Source of the DNA: Demequina oxidasica
Lineage (GTDB): Bacteria > Actinomycetota > Actinomycetes > Actinomycetales > Demequinaceae
Reading direction: 5' to 3'
Length of the DNA: 64,000 nucleotides
NCBI RefSeq assembly: GCF_000975115.1
Contig: NZ_BBRE01000003.1
Span: forward strand, 248,001-312,000
Position numbers and translations under genes: made by a program
The notes under the pieces: generated by a model
The model's database searches: none
Told to the model about the DNA's origin: nothing
Seen by the model: only the letters and a program-made list of their open reading frames with translations
In this document: piece by piece, positions 1 to 9,056 of the stretch
Numbering within the stretch: position 1 is the first letter of the stretch
How the letters are laid out: each line of letters opens with the position of its first letter

Positions 1-960
1 GACCTCGCGCCCATCGGCCCGGATGAGACTCCCAAGCAGAGCTTTGAGAATTCGGTCGCACTCGCGCAGACAGCCGAGCGCAAGGGGTACACGCGCGTCT
101 GGTACGCCGAGCACCACAACATGCCGGTCATCGCCTCCTCTGCGACCAGCGTGCTGATCGCCCACATCGCGGCGCACACGTCGACTATCCGCCTGGGTGC
201 CGGTGGGGTGATGCTGCCCAACCACTCGCCGCTCACCATCGCGGAGCAGTTCGGCACGCTCGAGTCGCTCCACCCAGGACGGATCGACTTGGGACTCGGC
301 CGCGCCCCCGGTGGCGACCGCGCCATCTTCAACGCTCTGCGGCGCGACCCCGGCGCATCGGAGCAGTTCCCGCAAGACGTGCTCGAACTTCAGGCATACC
401 TCGGAGCCGAGTCGCGCGTTGCATCGGTCAGCGCGTACCCCGGCAAGGACACCAACGTGCCGCTGTACATCCTGGGGTCGTCACTGTTCGGCGCCCAACT
501 CGCCGCAGCACTTGGCCTGCCGTACGCGTTCGCCTCCCACTTCGCGCCCGACGCACTTCACGAGGCGGTCGCGCTGTACCGCCGCGACTTCAAGCCTTCC
601 GAGCAGCTCGATCACCCTTACGTCATCGCTGGCGCGAATGTCTTCGCGGCAGACACGACGGCCGATGCCGAGGCGCAGTTCGAGGCGGCGCGTCGCCGTC
701 GCGTACGTGGCATGATCGCGCGCAACCAGGCGGGCATCGAGTACACCGATGCTCAGATCGACGAGTTCCTCACGACCCCGGCGGGCGCCAACATCGCGAA
801 CATGATGCGGATGACCGCCGTGGGCACCTCGGACGAGGTCGCCGACTGGTTAAGCGAGTTCGCGCTGACCGCGCAGGCGGATGAACTCATCGTCGCGCAC
901 GGGGCACTGGACGTGGCGGACCGGCTTCGTTCCGTGGAGCTCGCTGCTCCTGCCATCTGA
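1..960 (+). CDS. LLM-class flavin-dependent oxidoreductase (5' end outside window)
   Basis: Member of the bacterial-luciferase-like (LLM) superfamily: a cytosolic TIM-barrel enzyme that normally uses reduced FMN. The substrate cannot be read from the sequence. The frame is open from the first base and already matches the family N-terminus, so probably only about ten residues lie upstream; 319 residues are visible. Seen: YAEHHN at visible residues 35-40, then the glycine-rich LGAGGVMLPNHSP stretch and GRIDLGLGRAPGGD, all typical of the luciferase-like barrel. The ATG at 121 is internal and is not the start. It converges with the MocR-type gene on the other strand, about 90 bases away. The family call is firm, the function open. 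Confidence 0.9.
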   Translation, partial: DLAPIGPDETPKQSFENSVALAQTAERKGYTRVWYAEHHNMPVIASSATSVLIAHIAAHTSTIRLGAGGVMLPNHSPLTIAEQFGTLESLHPGRIDLGLGRAPGGDRAIFNALRRDPGASEQFPQDVLELQAYLGAESRVASVSAYPGKDTNVPLYILGSSLFGAQLAAALGLPYAFASHFAPDALHEAVALYRRDFKPSEQLDHPYVIAGANVFAADTTADAEAQFEAARRRRVRGMIARNQAGIEYTDAQIDEFLTTPAGANIANMMRMTAVGTSDEVADWLSEFALTAQADELIVAHGALDVADRLRSVELAAPAI

Positions 961-1050
961 CCAGCGCACACTTTGGGACCGCTAGGAAAAATCAGCTGCA
1001 GATTTCGTACGTTGAGGGACCGCTACGAGGTGGTGCTGCCGAGACCCCTC

Positions 1051-2451
1051 CTAGGCGACCTTATCGGCGAGCACCTTGATGCCCAGGCGCATGTCCTCAG
1101 CGGGCAAGTAGAACGGTAGTCGGAAGTGATCGGCTCCCGCACCCGGGATTACCTCGAATGCCGAACCCGGTGCGACCGGAACACCCGCCGCGGCGGAGCG
1201 TTGCGCGAATCGCTCCGCGCCTCCATCGGGAAGGCGGATCCACAGGCTTGGTCCTCCCACAGGCGCGGTGTACTCCCAGTCGACGTTGGCCTGCCCAATC
1301 ACATCCATGGCCACCGCCAAGGACTCCCGCAACTCACCCATGCGCCACTGGAGCGTGTCGTCGTAGTGGTCGCTGAGAAGCTTGGCACCAATGCGCTGGA
1401 GCATGGCCGGCCCTCCTAGATCCATCGCAGCACGGCGGTGGCGCAGTTGTGCGGCAAGCGTCGCGTTGGTGTGCAGCCAGCCAATGCGCAGCCCGCCCCA
1501 GAACACCTTGGAAAGGCCGCCGATAGTAATCACGGACTTCCCGCCGGGAAAGGTCGCCATAGGGCTGCGCTTCACTCCGTCAAGGGAAATGTCGCCGATG
1601 ATGCGGTCGTCAATGATGGTGGTGTCCGTGGCCGCCGCAGCGGCGACGAGCCGTGCCGCGTCTTCATCGGACATCGCCGTGCCGGTCGGGTTGTGGAACG
1701 TCGTGACGTAAGCCGCGTCGGGACGAGCCGCCTTGAAGAGTTTTGCGGCGGCGGACACATCCAGGCCGTCACGAGTCATGGGCAGGGCCATAGGACGAGC
1801 ACCCGCGGCTGCCACCGCATCGAAGACTCCGGGGTATGTCACGGACTCGAGCGCTACTGCCCCGCCGTCGCTGGCGACACCGGTCACTGCGAGCCACACC
1901 GCCTGTTGGCCGCCAGCGGTGATCACGATCTCGTCTGACTGCGCCCTGATGCCGCTGGCCCGCAGGTGCTCCACGATCGCGCGCGTCAGGTCGATGTCGC
2001 CCAGCGCCGCATAACCATTGCCGACCACCGCCTGCCCACCCAAGAATTCTGAGGGGCTGTTGAGGGCATGGTGAACGATCGGTGCCGGTGGGGGCGAGGC
2101 GGTGTTGAACGCCACCAGTGGCGGCTGCTGGCCCACCAGGATCTGCGCGAACCGATCCTGCGGAGACAGGGCCATCACGCCGCGCGAAAGCGAACCCAGG
2201 CGCGGCGCCGCGCCCGGCGTCACCTCGAGCCACTCCTGGTCACGAAGTTGCTGGTAGGCAGCAGTCACGGTGTTGCGCGAGAGGTGGAGGCGCTGAGCTA
2301 AGGCACGCTCGGACGGCAGCCGACTCCCGTGCTCAAGCGACCCGGATTCGGCTAGCGAGACAATCGCGTCCGCGAGCTGCTGATAGAGCGGCCCGGTGCC
2401 GGACTGCCAGTGGTCGAGGACGTCGGCGAGCTGGTCGGCAGTGGTACGCAT
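1051..2451 (-). CDS. MocR-type (GntR/aminotransferase) transcriptional regulator
   Basis: A 466-residue MocR/GabR-type regulator: an N-terminal GntR winged helix-turn-helix (about residues 1-75, including LSRNTVTAAYQQLRD) fused to a fold-type I aminotransferase-like domain that binds PLP. The PLP lysine lies in GGLSKVFWGG. Known members sense PLP or an amino-compound adduct and control vitamin B6, GABA or taurine genes, often from a divergent promoter. I chose the ATG at 2451 (MRTTADQLADVL) because the winged-helix domain begins there; an upstream in-frame ATG at 2487 would add 12 residues that overlap the putative operator. Two ACTGGCCCC-like repeats sit just upstream, and related ones precede the PLP decarboxylase at 5271, which suggests its target. 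Confidence 0.9.
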   Translation of the reverse strand: MRTTADQLADVLDHWQSGTGPLYQQLADAIVSLAESGSLEHGSRLPSERALAQRLHLSRNTVTAAYQQLRDQEWLEVTPGAAPRLGSLSRGVMALSPQDRFAQILVGQQPPLVAFNTASPPPAPIVHHALNSPSEFLGGQAVVGNGYAALGDIDLTRAIVEHLRASGIRAQSDEIVITAGGQQAVWLAVTGVASDGGAVALESVTYPGVFDAVAAAGARPMALPMTRDGLDVSAAAKLFKAARPDAAYVTTFHNPTGTAMSDEDAARLVAAAAATDTTIIDDRIIGDISLDGVKRSPMATFPGGKSVITIGGLSKVFWGGLRIGWLHTNATLAAQLRHRRAAMDLGGPAMLQRIGAKLLSDHYDDTLQWRMGELRESLAVAMDVIGQANVDWEYTAPVGGPSLWIRLPDGGAERFAQRSAAAGVPVAPGSAFEVIPGAGADHFRLPFYLPAEDMRLGIKVLADKVA

Positions 2452-2469
2452 GAAGCAAGTGTCCCGCAA

Positions 2470-2512
2470 ACTGGCCCCAATAAACAAGTGCCAAAGCGTT
2501 CTCTCTGGCCCC
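2470..2512. promoter_or_regulatory. Putative MocR operator: direct repeats before the regulator
   Basis: ACTGGCCCC at 2470-2478 and TCTGGCCCC at 2504-2512 form direct repeats 34 bases apart, immediately upstream of the regulator's ATG. The first continues into AATAA. The same core occurs at 5192-5252. B. subtilis GabR, a MocR family member, binds direct repeats spaced by about three helical turns, so autoregulation is plausible. Binding is inferred, not shown. Confidence 0.5.
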
Positions 2513-2567
2513 GAAAATCAGGAGCCAATCCATCCACGATGTGCGAGCCAGCTAACGCACGCCCAGA

Positions 2568-2610
2568 TGCAACGGTGCCCCGTCCGTAGTCCGGACGGGG
2601 CACCGTTGCA
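2568..2610 (-). terminator. Strong hairpin after the surface-protein gene
   Basis: A perfect 19-bp inverted repeat (2568-2586 with 2592-2610, loop TAGTC) starts six bases past the stop codon of the minus-strand surface-protein gene. There is no clear U-run after it, so it may act as a transcript-end or RNA-stabilising hairpin rather than a classic intrinsic terminator. It separates this gene from the MocR regulator downstream. Confidence 0.7.
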
Positions 2611-2616
2611 CTTACG

Positions 2617-4929
2617 TTACTTGTCCGCGAATCGGCGCCCAGCGCCCAATAGCGCCGCTCCAACAATGAGCATGAGCACAACGAGGGAGATGGATGACGT
2701 GGCGCCGAAACCCGTCTGAGACAACGTCTCGCTCTTGGTGCTCGTCGGCACCGCCTTGGCGGCAGTATCGCCCTCTGGTGCCTCAGCAACGACCGCAGAC
2801 TCGCCAGCCGCAGTAACAGGCGTCACAACGGCGGGAATGCCCGTCGTGGCCGTGTCGACAGGGGCAGCGTCTCCACCTGTCACGACAGCGACCACTCCGT
2901 CGTCCTCTCCCTCCGTCACCGCTATTGCGGCCACAGTGACCGCCTGCCAGCCCACGATGAGGTTGTCCGCGCCGTACAGTGCAATGCGGTGAGCGCCGCC
3001 GGCAAGGGCCGTCGGAATCTGACCCGCGAAGACGCCGACGCCAAGCACGAGCGGCTCCGAGAAGGCGACGACGTGGACACCCTCGGGCGAACCCTCGATG
3101 CCGGCGCAGTCTGCATCACCAATGGTGAACATGTCCCCCACGGCGACCTCATCTGTCGGGTTGCCGTCGGCGTCGCACACAGTGATGATTCCTTCAGTCT
3201 CCGCCGTAAGATCCGCCTCGATTGGTGCAAATGGCGTAAGCACGGGGTTCGCGAACACCGGAGCCGCGGGCAACTCGAGAGTGCCCGTGTAGTGGGACCC
3301 CGTCGTCGGGTGGTGGTCTGTGTAGACGAAACCGAGCGGGGGGAGAGCATCAAGCGTGACACTTCCAGCCGCCTCGTCGGCTGCCGTGGCTTCCATCAGA
3401 AACGAACTAGGTCGGGTCGGATCATTGGTCTGATCCCAGTCGAAGTTCCATGACGTCACCATCTCCGGGTGCGAGCCGGAAACGTTCATGTCGAACGACT
3501 CCGCTCCCAGCACATAGGCGATGGTGAGCGGGAATGAAACGAAGTCGCCCTCATCAACGCGGCCGTTCGAGTTGTAGTCCACGACAATCTTCGGGGCACC
3601 CCAGGTCACAGCAATCGGGGCAGGCGTCTCGCATGCCACGTTCGATTCCAACCGCTTCGTTGTGACTGGCGCATCGACACTCGACCACGCAAATCCTGGC
3701 GCGACAGTGCCAGTGATGATCACACCAGACTGCTGACCCTCCCAATACGGCTCGACGGTCCACACGACGCCCTCCGTGTCGTCAGGTGCCACACCATAGA
3801 TGTTCGCCACACCGCACGGGTCCACAATGGCCGAGTCGGGTGCAGCCTCGGGCCCGGGTATCGTCTGCCTCCCGGTCGCGGTCGGGGTGGTCGGGAGCGT
3901 GATGGTGGTCGACCCAATGTTTTTAGAGGAATCATCGTTGTCTTCATACCGGTACGTGAGTTGCAACCCGCTGCGCGACATGGAGTTGGCGTCAGCCTCG
4001 GCCGCGGTGGCTGCGAACTGCGCAACCATGTGGAAGTTCCCCGCTGTCGCGGTGTAGCCCTGGGAGCCGCCCTGCGTGACCCAGTTCCAGTTCAGCGCCA
4101 TGTAGAAGTCGTTCGAGTTACCCGTGAACGGCAACGTGAGAGGGAAGGAGACCAACTCGCCATCGTCGATGAGCCCGTTGCTGTTGGTGTCGTCTACGTC
4201 AGCCAGGAACGGGGTTCCCCATTCGACATCGAACGGCTGAACACACGGGACATCCGTTCCCGCGGCCTCCCAACGGGTCTTCCCCGTCAACACATAGCCA
4301 AATGCGGCAGATGCAAGGGCCACTGCCCCGCTCGTGCCCCAGTTAACGCCGGACTGGACAGGTGGAAGAACCCAACGATCTGCGGCTGTGCCGCAGGGGT
4401 CAAGGAAGGAGGGAGCCAACGGCTCAACACTGATCAGGCGCGGCGCTCCGGCGAACGTGGTCCCCGGAATGCCGAAAGCCCCGGCGGCGTAGCCCGCCTC
4501 GTCGCCACTCGCTTCCCAGGACGCGGTCCAATCTGCTGCACCCGCCGAGATACTCACGCTGTTGTTAACCTGATCCGCGGCTGTGGCAGTGACGAGGTAA
4601 CCCACGCCATAAGTGCTACTGCCATCGCCGTAGGACACATTCGTGGAGCCCTCTGGGGTTTGGAACCTAGCCTGCAGCGACCAGGGACCACCGTCATTCC
4701 AGGTTAACCGAGTACTGAGTTCAAAAAACAGCAAATCTCCCTCGTCGATCGCGCCGATGATGCCACCATCGGTAAGAAATATGGGAGCGTCCCAGGAGGA
4801 CGTGAATTCGGCATCTACCCCTACTAAGGGGGCTGCCTGGGCGGGTGCTACTGCCAGGGTTCCGACCATCACGGCGGACAACGCTGCCCCTGCCGCAACC
4901 CGAGTCTTACTCATCAATACACGCTTCAC
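2617..4929 (-). CDS. Sortase-anchored surface protein with three repeat units
   Basis: A 770-residue secreted, wall-anchored protein of unknown role. I chose the GTG at 4929 because AAAGG lies 8 bases before it and it yields MKRVLMSK then a hydrophobic stretch ending APAQA-AP, a good signal peptide; the ATG at 4914 is a close alternative. The mature part has three long units, each opening with W-x-x-P and a calcium-loop-like segment: GAIDEGDLLFF, TNSNGLIDDGELVSFPL and DYNSNGRVDEGDFVSFPL. Near the C-terminus, LSQTG is followed by a membrane helix and GRRFADK, a variant LPXTG sorting signal of the kind class E-like actinobacterial sortases use. No sortase gene is in the window. It lies between a MocR regulator and the gene that regulator probably controls, which suggests an insertion. 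Confidence 0.85.
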   Translation of the reverse strand: MKRVLMSKTRVAAGAALSAVMVGTLAVAPAQAAPLVGVDAEFTSSWDAPIFLTDGGIIGAIDEGDLLFFELSTRLTWNDGGPWSLQARFQTPEGSTNVSYGDGSSTYGVGYLVTATAADQVNNSVSISAGAADWTASWEASGDEAGYAAGAFGIPGTTFAGAPRLISVEPLAPSFLDPCGTAADRWVLPPVQSGVNWGTSGAVALASAAFGYVLTGKTRWEAAGTDVPCVQPFDVEWGTPFLADVDDTNSNGLIDDGELVSFPLTLPFTGNSNDFYMALNWNWVTQGGSQGYTATAGNFHMVAQFAATAAEADANSMSRSGLQLTYRYEDNDDSSKNIGSTTITLPTTPTATGRQTIPGPEAAPDSAIVDPCGVANIYGVAPDDTEGVVWTVEPYWEGQQSGVIITGTVAPGFAWSSVDAPVTTKRLESNVACETPAPIAVTWGAPKIVVDYNSNGRVDEGDFVSFPLTIAYVLGAESFDMNVSGSHPEMVTSWNFDWDQTNDPTRPSSFLMEATAADEAAGSVTLDALPPLGFVYTDHHPTTGSHYTGTLELPAAPVFANPVLTPFAPIEADLTAETEGIITVCDADGNPTDEVAVGDMFTIGDADCAGIEGSPEGVHVVAFSEPLVLGVGVFAGQIPTALAGGAHRIALYGADNLIVGWQAVTVAAIAVTEGEDDGVVAVVTGGDAAPVDTATTGIPAVVTPVTAAGESAVVAEAPEGDTAAKAVPTSTKSETLSQTGFGATSSISLVVLMLIVGAALLGAGRRFADK

Positions 4930-5191
4930 TACAGCTACCTTTCTAGGGGTGCCACGCCGTCCCTCAACAGCGAAAACGTGACGCAATGTGCCAGCAATGG
5001 CATCGCGTGACCTTAGCACCAATACGCCCACAATCCGAGATCCTGCGAGGATTGCATTCCGGACCCAAAGTAGGCACAGAATCTCCTGCTAACTCACCAA
5101 TTTGCTGCCCAGTCCAGAATGTCTCAAATGCGGCTTTGCCGAGTCTCACCCGGCAGTCTCGAGGCGCCCGCATGGGGCCACTCGGCCAAGA

Positions 5192-5252
5192 ACTGGCCCC
5201 AAATAATAGGCTCCAGTTCCAGCCCGACTGGCACCTGTATCTCGGGGCCAGT
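5192..5252. promoter_or_regulatory. Putative MocR operator upstream of the PLP decarboxylase
   Basis: ACTGGCCCC (5192-5200) and ACTGGCACC (5227-5235) are direct repeats 35 bases apart, followed by the inverted copy GGGGCCAGT (5244-5252), all within 80 bases of the decarboxylase ATG. The surrounding AAATAA also matches the region before the MocR gene. The rest of the 340-base gap (4930-5270) shows no gene. Confidence 0.5.
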
Positions 5253-5270
5253 CGGGCGTAGTCTCGAGGC

Positions 5271-6746
5271 ATGAGCATCGACACCACGCACCCGGCCGGC
5301 CGCCCCTCGACCCAGCCCACCGAGGCGGATCTAGCGATCGCCCTGGACCGGGTCCACACCAACCCCGTCTCCCGAGGTCGCACTCGTCAGCGCCTCGCCC
5401 TCATCACCGAGGCCGCGCGCCGCTCTGGAAGTTACGTTGCCAACGCGCCGTACCGCGCCGTCGCCCCGGCCGATGCGCTGGCCGGCTTGGACGCTTTCCG
5501 TCGCCCCTTGCAGGACTCCCCCATCGAGCCGCGTGAGGTACTCGCCGAGTTGGACACCTTTGGCTCCCCCGCCACGGTCGTCAGCACTCACGGTCGCTAC
5601 TTTGGCTTCGTCAACGGTGGCATCGACCCCACGGCTCAGGCCGCCTCAATCCTTGCGGGCACGTGGGACCAGAACGCCGCGATGCCCGTCCAGTCTCCCG
5701 TGGCCGCCACTCTGGACGATGTGGCCGGCGCATGGGTGGTTGACGCACTCGGCCTACCCTCCAGCGCCGTGGCGTCATTCTGCGGAGGAGCTACCGTGGC
5801 GAACCTGACGGCGATCATCGCCGCCCGCGACGCGCTCTACGCAAAGCAGGGCTGGGACGTCGCTCGAGACGGTCTTGTCGGCGCCCCGGCCCTGCGCATC
5901 ATCCTGGGAGCGGAGGCACACGCAAGTGTCTACAAGTCGCTACGCCTCGCGGGCTTCGGCACGGCTCAGATTGAGCACGTCCCTACCGACGAGACCGGGG
6001 CGGTCCGGGCCGATGCCTTCCCTCACGACACCAGCGACGACACCCTTGTCATTCTCCAGGCGGGCAACGTCAACACCGGCGCGTCGGATCCGTTCGTGGA
6101 CATCATTCCCGGCGTGCGCAAGCGCGGCGGCTGGGTCCACGTCGACGGCGCCTTTGGCCTGTGGGCGGCAGCCTCGCCCAAGCTCCGCCACCTCGTAGAA
6201 GGTAGCGAGTTGGCTGACTCGTGGACAACTGACGCCCACAAGTGGCTCAACGTTGGCTATGACTCGGGCATCGTCATCGTGCGCGACGTCGACGCCCTGG
6301 TGCGTGCAATGTCGATCGACGCCGCCTACCTGGCAACCGAGGGTGCTCCCCCCTCGATGAACCGCGGCATCCAAATCTCGCAGCGCGCCCGCGGCATCGA
6401 AACCTGGGCCATGCTCGCAAGCCACGGCAAGGAGGGCCTCGCGGACCTCATCGAACGCACCTGCGAACTCGCCACACGCTTTGCCAACAACTTGGCCGAC
6501 GGCGGCGTGGAGATCCTCTGCACCCCCGTCCTCAACCAGGTGCTGGTCTCCTTTGGCGACGACGTCACCACCAACAAGGTCATTGACGCGGTTCAACTCG
6601 AGGGCACCATGTGGGCGGGCGCCAGCGAGTGGCACGGCCGGCGGGCAATGCGCCTATCCGTCTCAGATGCAGCTACCACTACGGATGACGTAGATGCTAG
6701 TGCGATCGCACTCTTGCGGGCCTGGGGGGCAGTGACGCTACGTTAG
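5271..6746 (+). CDS. PLP-dependent group II decarboxylase family protein
   Basis: A 491-residue fold-type I PLP enzyme of the pyridoxal-dependent decarboxylase family (glutamate, aspartate or aromatic amino-acid decarboxylase type). Seen: FCGGATVANLTAI (cofactor phosphate region), HVDGAFGLWAA with the pyridine-binding aspartate, and TTDAHKWLNVGYDSG with the PLP lysine at residue 324. The length is normal. The substrate cannot be assigned; some actinobacterial relatives are annotated as aminotransferases. ATG 5271 fits the family start. The APH-type kinase starts four bases after its stop, so the two are probably co-transcribed. Repeats upstream link it to the MocR regulator at 1051-2451, once likely its divergent neighbour. 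Confidence 0.88.
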   Translation: MSIDTTHPAGRPSTQPTEADLAIALDRVHTNPVSRGRTRQRLALITEAARRSGSYVANAPYRAVAPADALAGLDAFRRPLQDSPIEPREVLAELDTFGSPATVVSTHGRYFGFVNGGIDPTAQAASILAGTWDQNAAMPVQSPVAATLDDVAGAWVVDALGLPSSAVASFCGGATVANLTAIIAARDALYAKQGWDVARDGLVGAPALRIILGAEAHASVYKSLRLAGFGTAQIEHVPTDETGAVRADAFPHDTSDDTLVILQAGNVNTGASDPFVDIIPGVRKRGGWVHVDGAFGLWAAASPKLRHLVEGSELADSWTTDAHKWLNVGYDSGIVIVRDVDALVRAMSIDAAYLATEGAPPSMNRGIQISQRARGIETWAMLASHGKEGLADLIERTCELATRFANNLADGGVEILCTPVLNQVLVSFGDDVTTNKVIDAVQLEGTMWAGASEWHGRRAMRLSVSDAATTTDDVDASAIALLRAWGAVTLR

Positions 6747-6750
6747 GAGG

Positions 6751-7665
6751 GTGAATGAGTTCGTTCCGACGCCCCCTCCCGAGGTCAGGATCGATAGCGC
6801 GCTCGTGACGACCCTTTTACAGGAGCAACACCCGGACCTCGCGGATCTGGCGTTGGGTGACCGCCACGAGGGGTGGGACAACGTCACGTGGCGGCTAGGG
6901 GATGACCTCGCCGTGCGTATGCCACGCCGCGCCATCGCCTCCACGCTGGTCGCGACCGAACTGGCCTGGTTGCCGCGAGTGGGCCGGGACTGGCCGTTCC
7001 GGGCACCGCTCGCGGTGCGCATCGGAGACCCCTCGGACCGGTATCCGTGGCACTGGTCAGTGGTGCCGTGGATCGATGGCCACCTTGCCTTTGACGAGCC
7101 CCTCAGCGCCCTGGGTGCCCACGACCTGGGGCTCGCCCTCGCCGCCCTCCATCAGCCGGCTCCCGCCGATGCTCCCATCAACCCGTTCCGCTCCAGCCCA
7201 CTGTCTGAACGCCTTGACAGGGCACGAGCGCGCATCGATGCCCTCGCAAGCCAACAGGCCACTCATCCCGCTCCCAACGGCGCGGTGCTCGACGTTGACG
7301 CCGCAGAAGCCCTCATCCGTCGCGGTGTACGGGGAACCCGACCGGAACGGGTCTGTGCGCACCTGGACCTTCACGGGGAGAATGTCATTACCGCCAGCGG
7401 CCGACTCTCCGGGATCATCGACTGGGGCGACGCAGGGGCGGGCGACCGCGCTACGGACCTCGGCCAGGCCTATGTCCTGTTGGGACCAACGCTGTGGCGG
7501 GTCATGTTGGAGGCGTACGGCGGCGTCAACCGAGCCACCCGTGAGCGCGCCAAAGCCGAGGCGGTCGCGTATGCCGTCACTCTCGCGACCATGACGGACG
7601 GCCCCTACGCCGCCTGCGGCTGGGACGCCCTGGTATCCCTAGGGGTAGCGGTCCCCGCGGCCTAA
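6751..7665 (+). CDS. APH-family phosphotransferase
   Basis: A 304-residue small-molecule kinase of the aminoglycoside phosphotransferase/choline kinase-like fold. The catalytic loop AHLDLHGENVI (H204, D206, N211) and the metal-binding IIDWGDAGAGD (D224) are intact, and the N-terminal GWDNVTWRLGDDLAVRMPRR fits the nucleotide-binding lobe. Many chromosomal members act on housekeeping metabolites rather than drugs, so resistance should not be assumed. The GTG start at 6751 directly abuts GGAGG, an unusually short spacing; a downstream GTG in SALVTT is an alternative. It follows the decarboxylase by four bases, so its substrate may be an amino compound related to that enzyme (inference). Confidence 0.88.
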   Translation: MNEFVPTPPPEVRIDSALVTTLLQEQHPDLADLALGDRHEGWDNVTWRLGDDLAVRMPRRAIASTLVATELAWLPRVGRDWPFRAPLAVRIGDPSDRYPWHWSVVPWIDGHLAFDEPLSALGAHDLGLALAALHQPAPADAPINPFRSSPLSERLDRARARIDALASQQATHPAPNGAVLDVDAAEALIRRGVRGTRPERVCAHLDLHGENVITASGRLSGIIDWGDAGAGDRATDLGQAYVLLGPTLWRVMLEAYGGVNRATRERAKAEAVAYAVTLATMTDGPYAACGWDALVSLGVAVPAA

Positions 7666-7757
7666 GCCGCCCCCGCGCCGCCCAATGCGGCTCCGACCTC
7701 CTCGCGGACGGCATCGGCTCCCTGAGTCCCTGGCCCTGCGGCACTAGGATGATGCGC

Positions 7758-9056
7758 ATGAGCACCACGAACGACCGCGTCTATGTCGCGCGCCTGGCGG
7801 GCACAACTGTGTTCGACCCCATCGGCGACTCCGTGGGCCGCGTGCGCGATGTAGTGATGCTGGTGCGTCGCAGCGGCGCGCCCACCGCCGTGGGCCTCGT
7901 GGTCGAGGTGCCAGGCCGCCGCCGAGTGTTCATGCCCCTGACCCGCGTCACCTCGATTGCCGCTGGCCAGGTGATTTGCACGGGCGTGATCAACCTGCGC
8001 CGCTTCCAGGCACGCGGCTCCGAGACCCTCGCCATCGCGGAACTCTTTGAGCGCAGCGTCAAGCTCAAGGAAGACAAGTCCACCGCGCACATCGAGGACA
8101 TTGCGATCGAGCGGGATCACACGCGCACGTGGCGAGTCACCAAGTTGTATGTGCGCAGCGCCGAGCGCCGCAAGGGCGTGCTGGGCTTCTCGCGCAAGGG
8201 CGAGACTTTCGTGGTCGACGCCGATGCCGTGACTGGCCTGGCAATTCGTGACAAGTTGCAGGGCGCGGCCCTGGTGATTCAGACCTTCGCGAACCACAAG
8301 CCAGCCGACCTCGCCGCCGCACTGATGGAGATGTCGCCCCAGCGCTCCGCGGAGATCGCAGCTGCGCTGGACAACGAGCGGCTCGCCGACGTGCTCGAGG
8401 AACTTCCAGAAGAAGACCAGATCCAATTGCTGTCCACCCTGCGGTCCGAGCGTGCCGCGGATGTGCTGGAAGCCATGGATCCCGACGACGCGGCCGACCT
8501 ACTAGGCGATCTGCCCGCGAGCGAGGCCGAGGCACTGCTGCAGCTGATGCAGCCCGAGGACGCCAACTCGGTGCGCCAGTTACTCGACTACGACGACGAC
8601 TCCGCCGGTGGTCTCATGACCACGGAGCCCGTGATCGTAGGCCCGGAGACCACCGTCGCCACCGCCCTTGCGATGGTGCGCCGCCAGGAGATGCCACCCG
8701 CGCTCGCGTCCATGGTGTTCGTGGTGCGGCCTCCGGTGGAGACTCCCACCGGCCGGTACATCGGCCTGGTACACATCCAGCGCCTGCTGCGCGAGCCGCC
8801 GCATGAATCTATTGGCGGTTTTGTCGACCCGGCCATCTCGGCCCTCGCAGTCACCGATACCCTCGCGGAGATCTCCCGCCTCATGGCGGCCTACGACATC
8901 CTCGCGCTGCCCGTAGTGGACGACGACAACCGCCTACTGGGCGCGATCTCGATCGACGACGTGCTCGACCATCTACTCCCGGCCGACTGGCGCGAGCAGA
9001 CCGAACTCGACGTGAGCGAAGAGATTCAGACCACCAAGGGAGGCTCCGATGGCTGA
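7758..9056 (+). CDS. Soluble MgtE-like protein: PRC-barrel, MgtE N-domain and CBS pair, no channel
   Basis: A 432-residue protein that resembles the cytosolic half of the Mg2+ channel MgtE. PRC-barrel-like segments come first (about 1-160), then the alpha-helical MgtE N domain (about 175-280, repeats such as ERLADVLEELPEEDQ and AADLLGDLPASEAE), then two CBS domains (about 283-415). There is no transmembrane segment, so it cannot itself be a channel. ATG 7758 has AGGA eight bases upstream; ATGs at 7749 and 7752 are alternatives. The next gene, a DUF1003 membrane protein, overlaps it by eight bases, and mrp follows. A Mg2+- or nucleotide-sensing role with the DUF1003 protein is inference. Confidence 0.9.
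   Translation: MSTTNDRVYVARLAGTTVFDPIGDSVGRVRDVVMLVRRSGAPTAVGLVVEVPGRRRVFMPLTRVTSIAAGQVICTGVINLRRFQARGSETLAIAELFERSVKLKEDKSTAHIEDIAIERDHTRTWRVTKLYVRSAERRKGVLGFSRKGETFVVDADAVTGLAIRDKLQGAALVIQTFANHKPADLAAALMEMSPQRSAEIAAALDNERLADVLEELPEEDQIQLLSTLRSERAADVLEAMDPDDAADLLGDLPASEAEALLQLMQPEDANSVRQLLDYDDDSAGGLMTTEPVIVGPETTVATALAMVRRQEMPPALASMVFVVRPPVETPTGRYIGLVHIQRLLREPPHESIGGFVDPAISALAVTDTLAEISRLMAAYDILALPVVDDDNRLLGAISIDDVLDHLLPADWREQTELDVSEEIQTTKGGSDG

Noticed and set aside
6751-7665. APH-type kinase as an antibiotic-resistance gene
   Set aside because: The fold has many metabolic members, and there is no resistance or mobile context; it follows a decarboxylase.
7662-8426. Minus-strand open frame opposite the MgtE-like gene
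   Set aside because: Shadow of a gene with clear PRC, MgtE and CBS features; composition is not protein-like.
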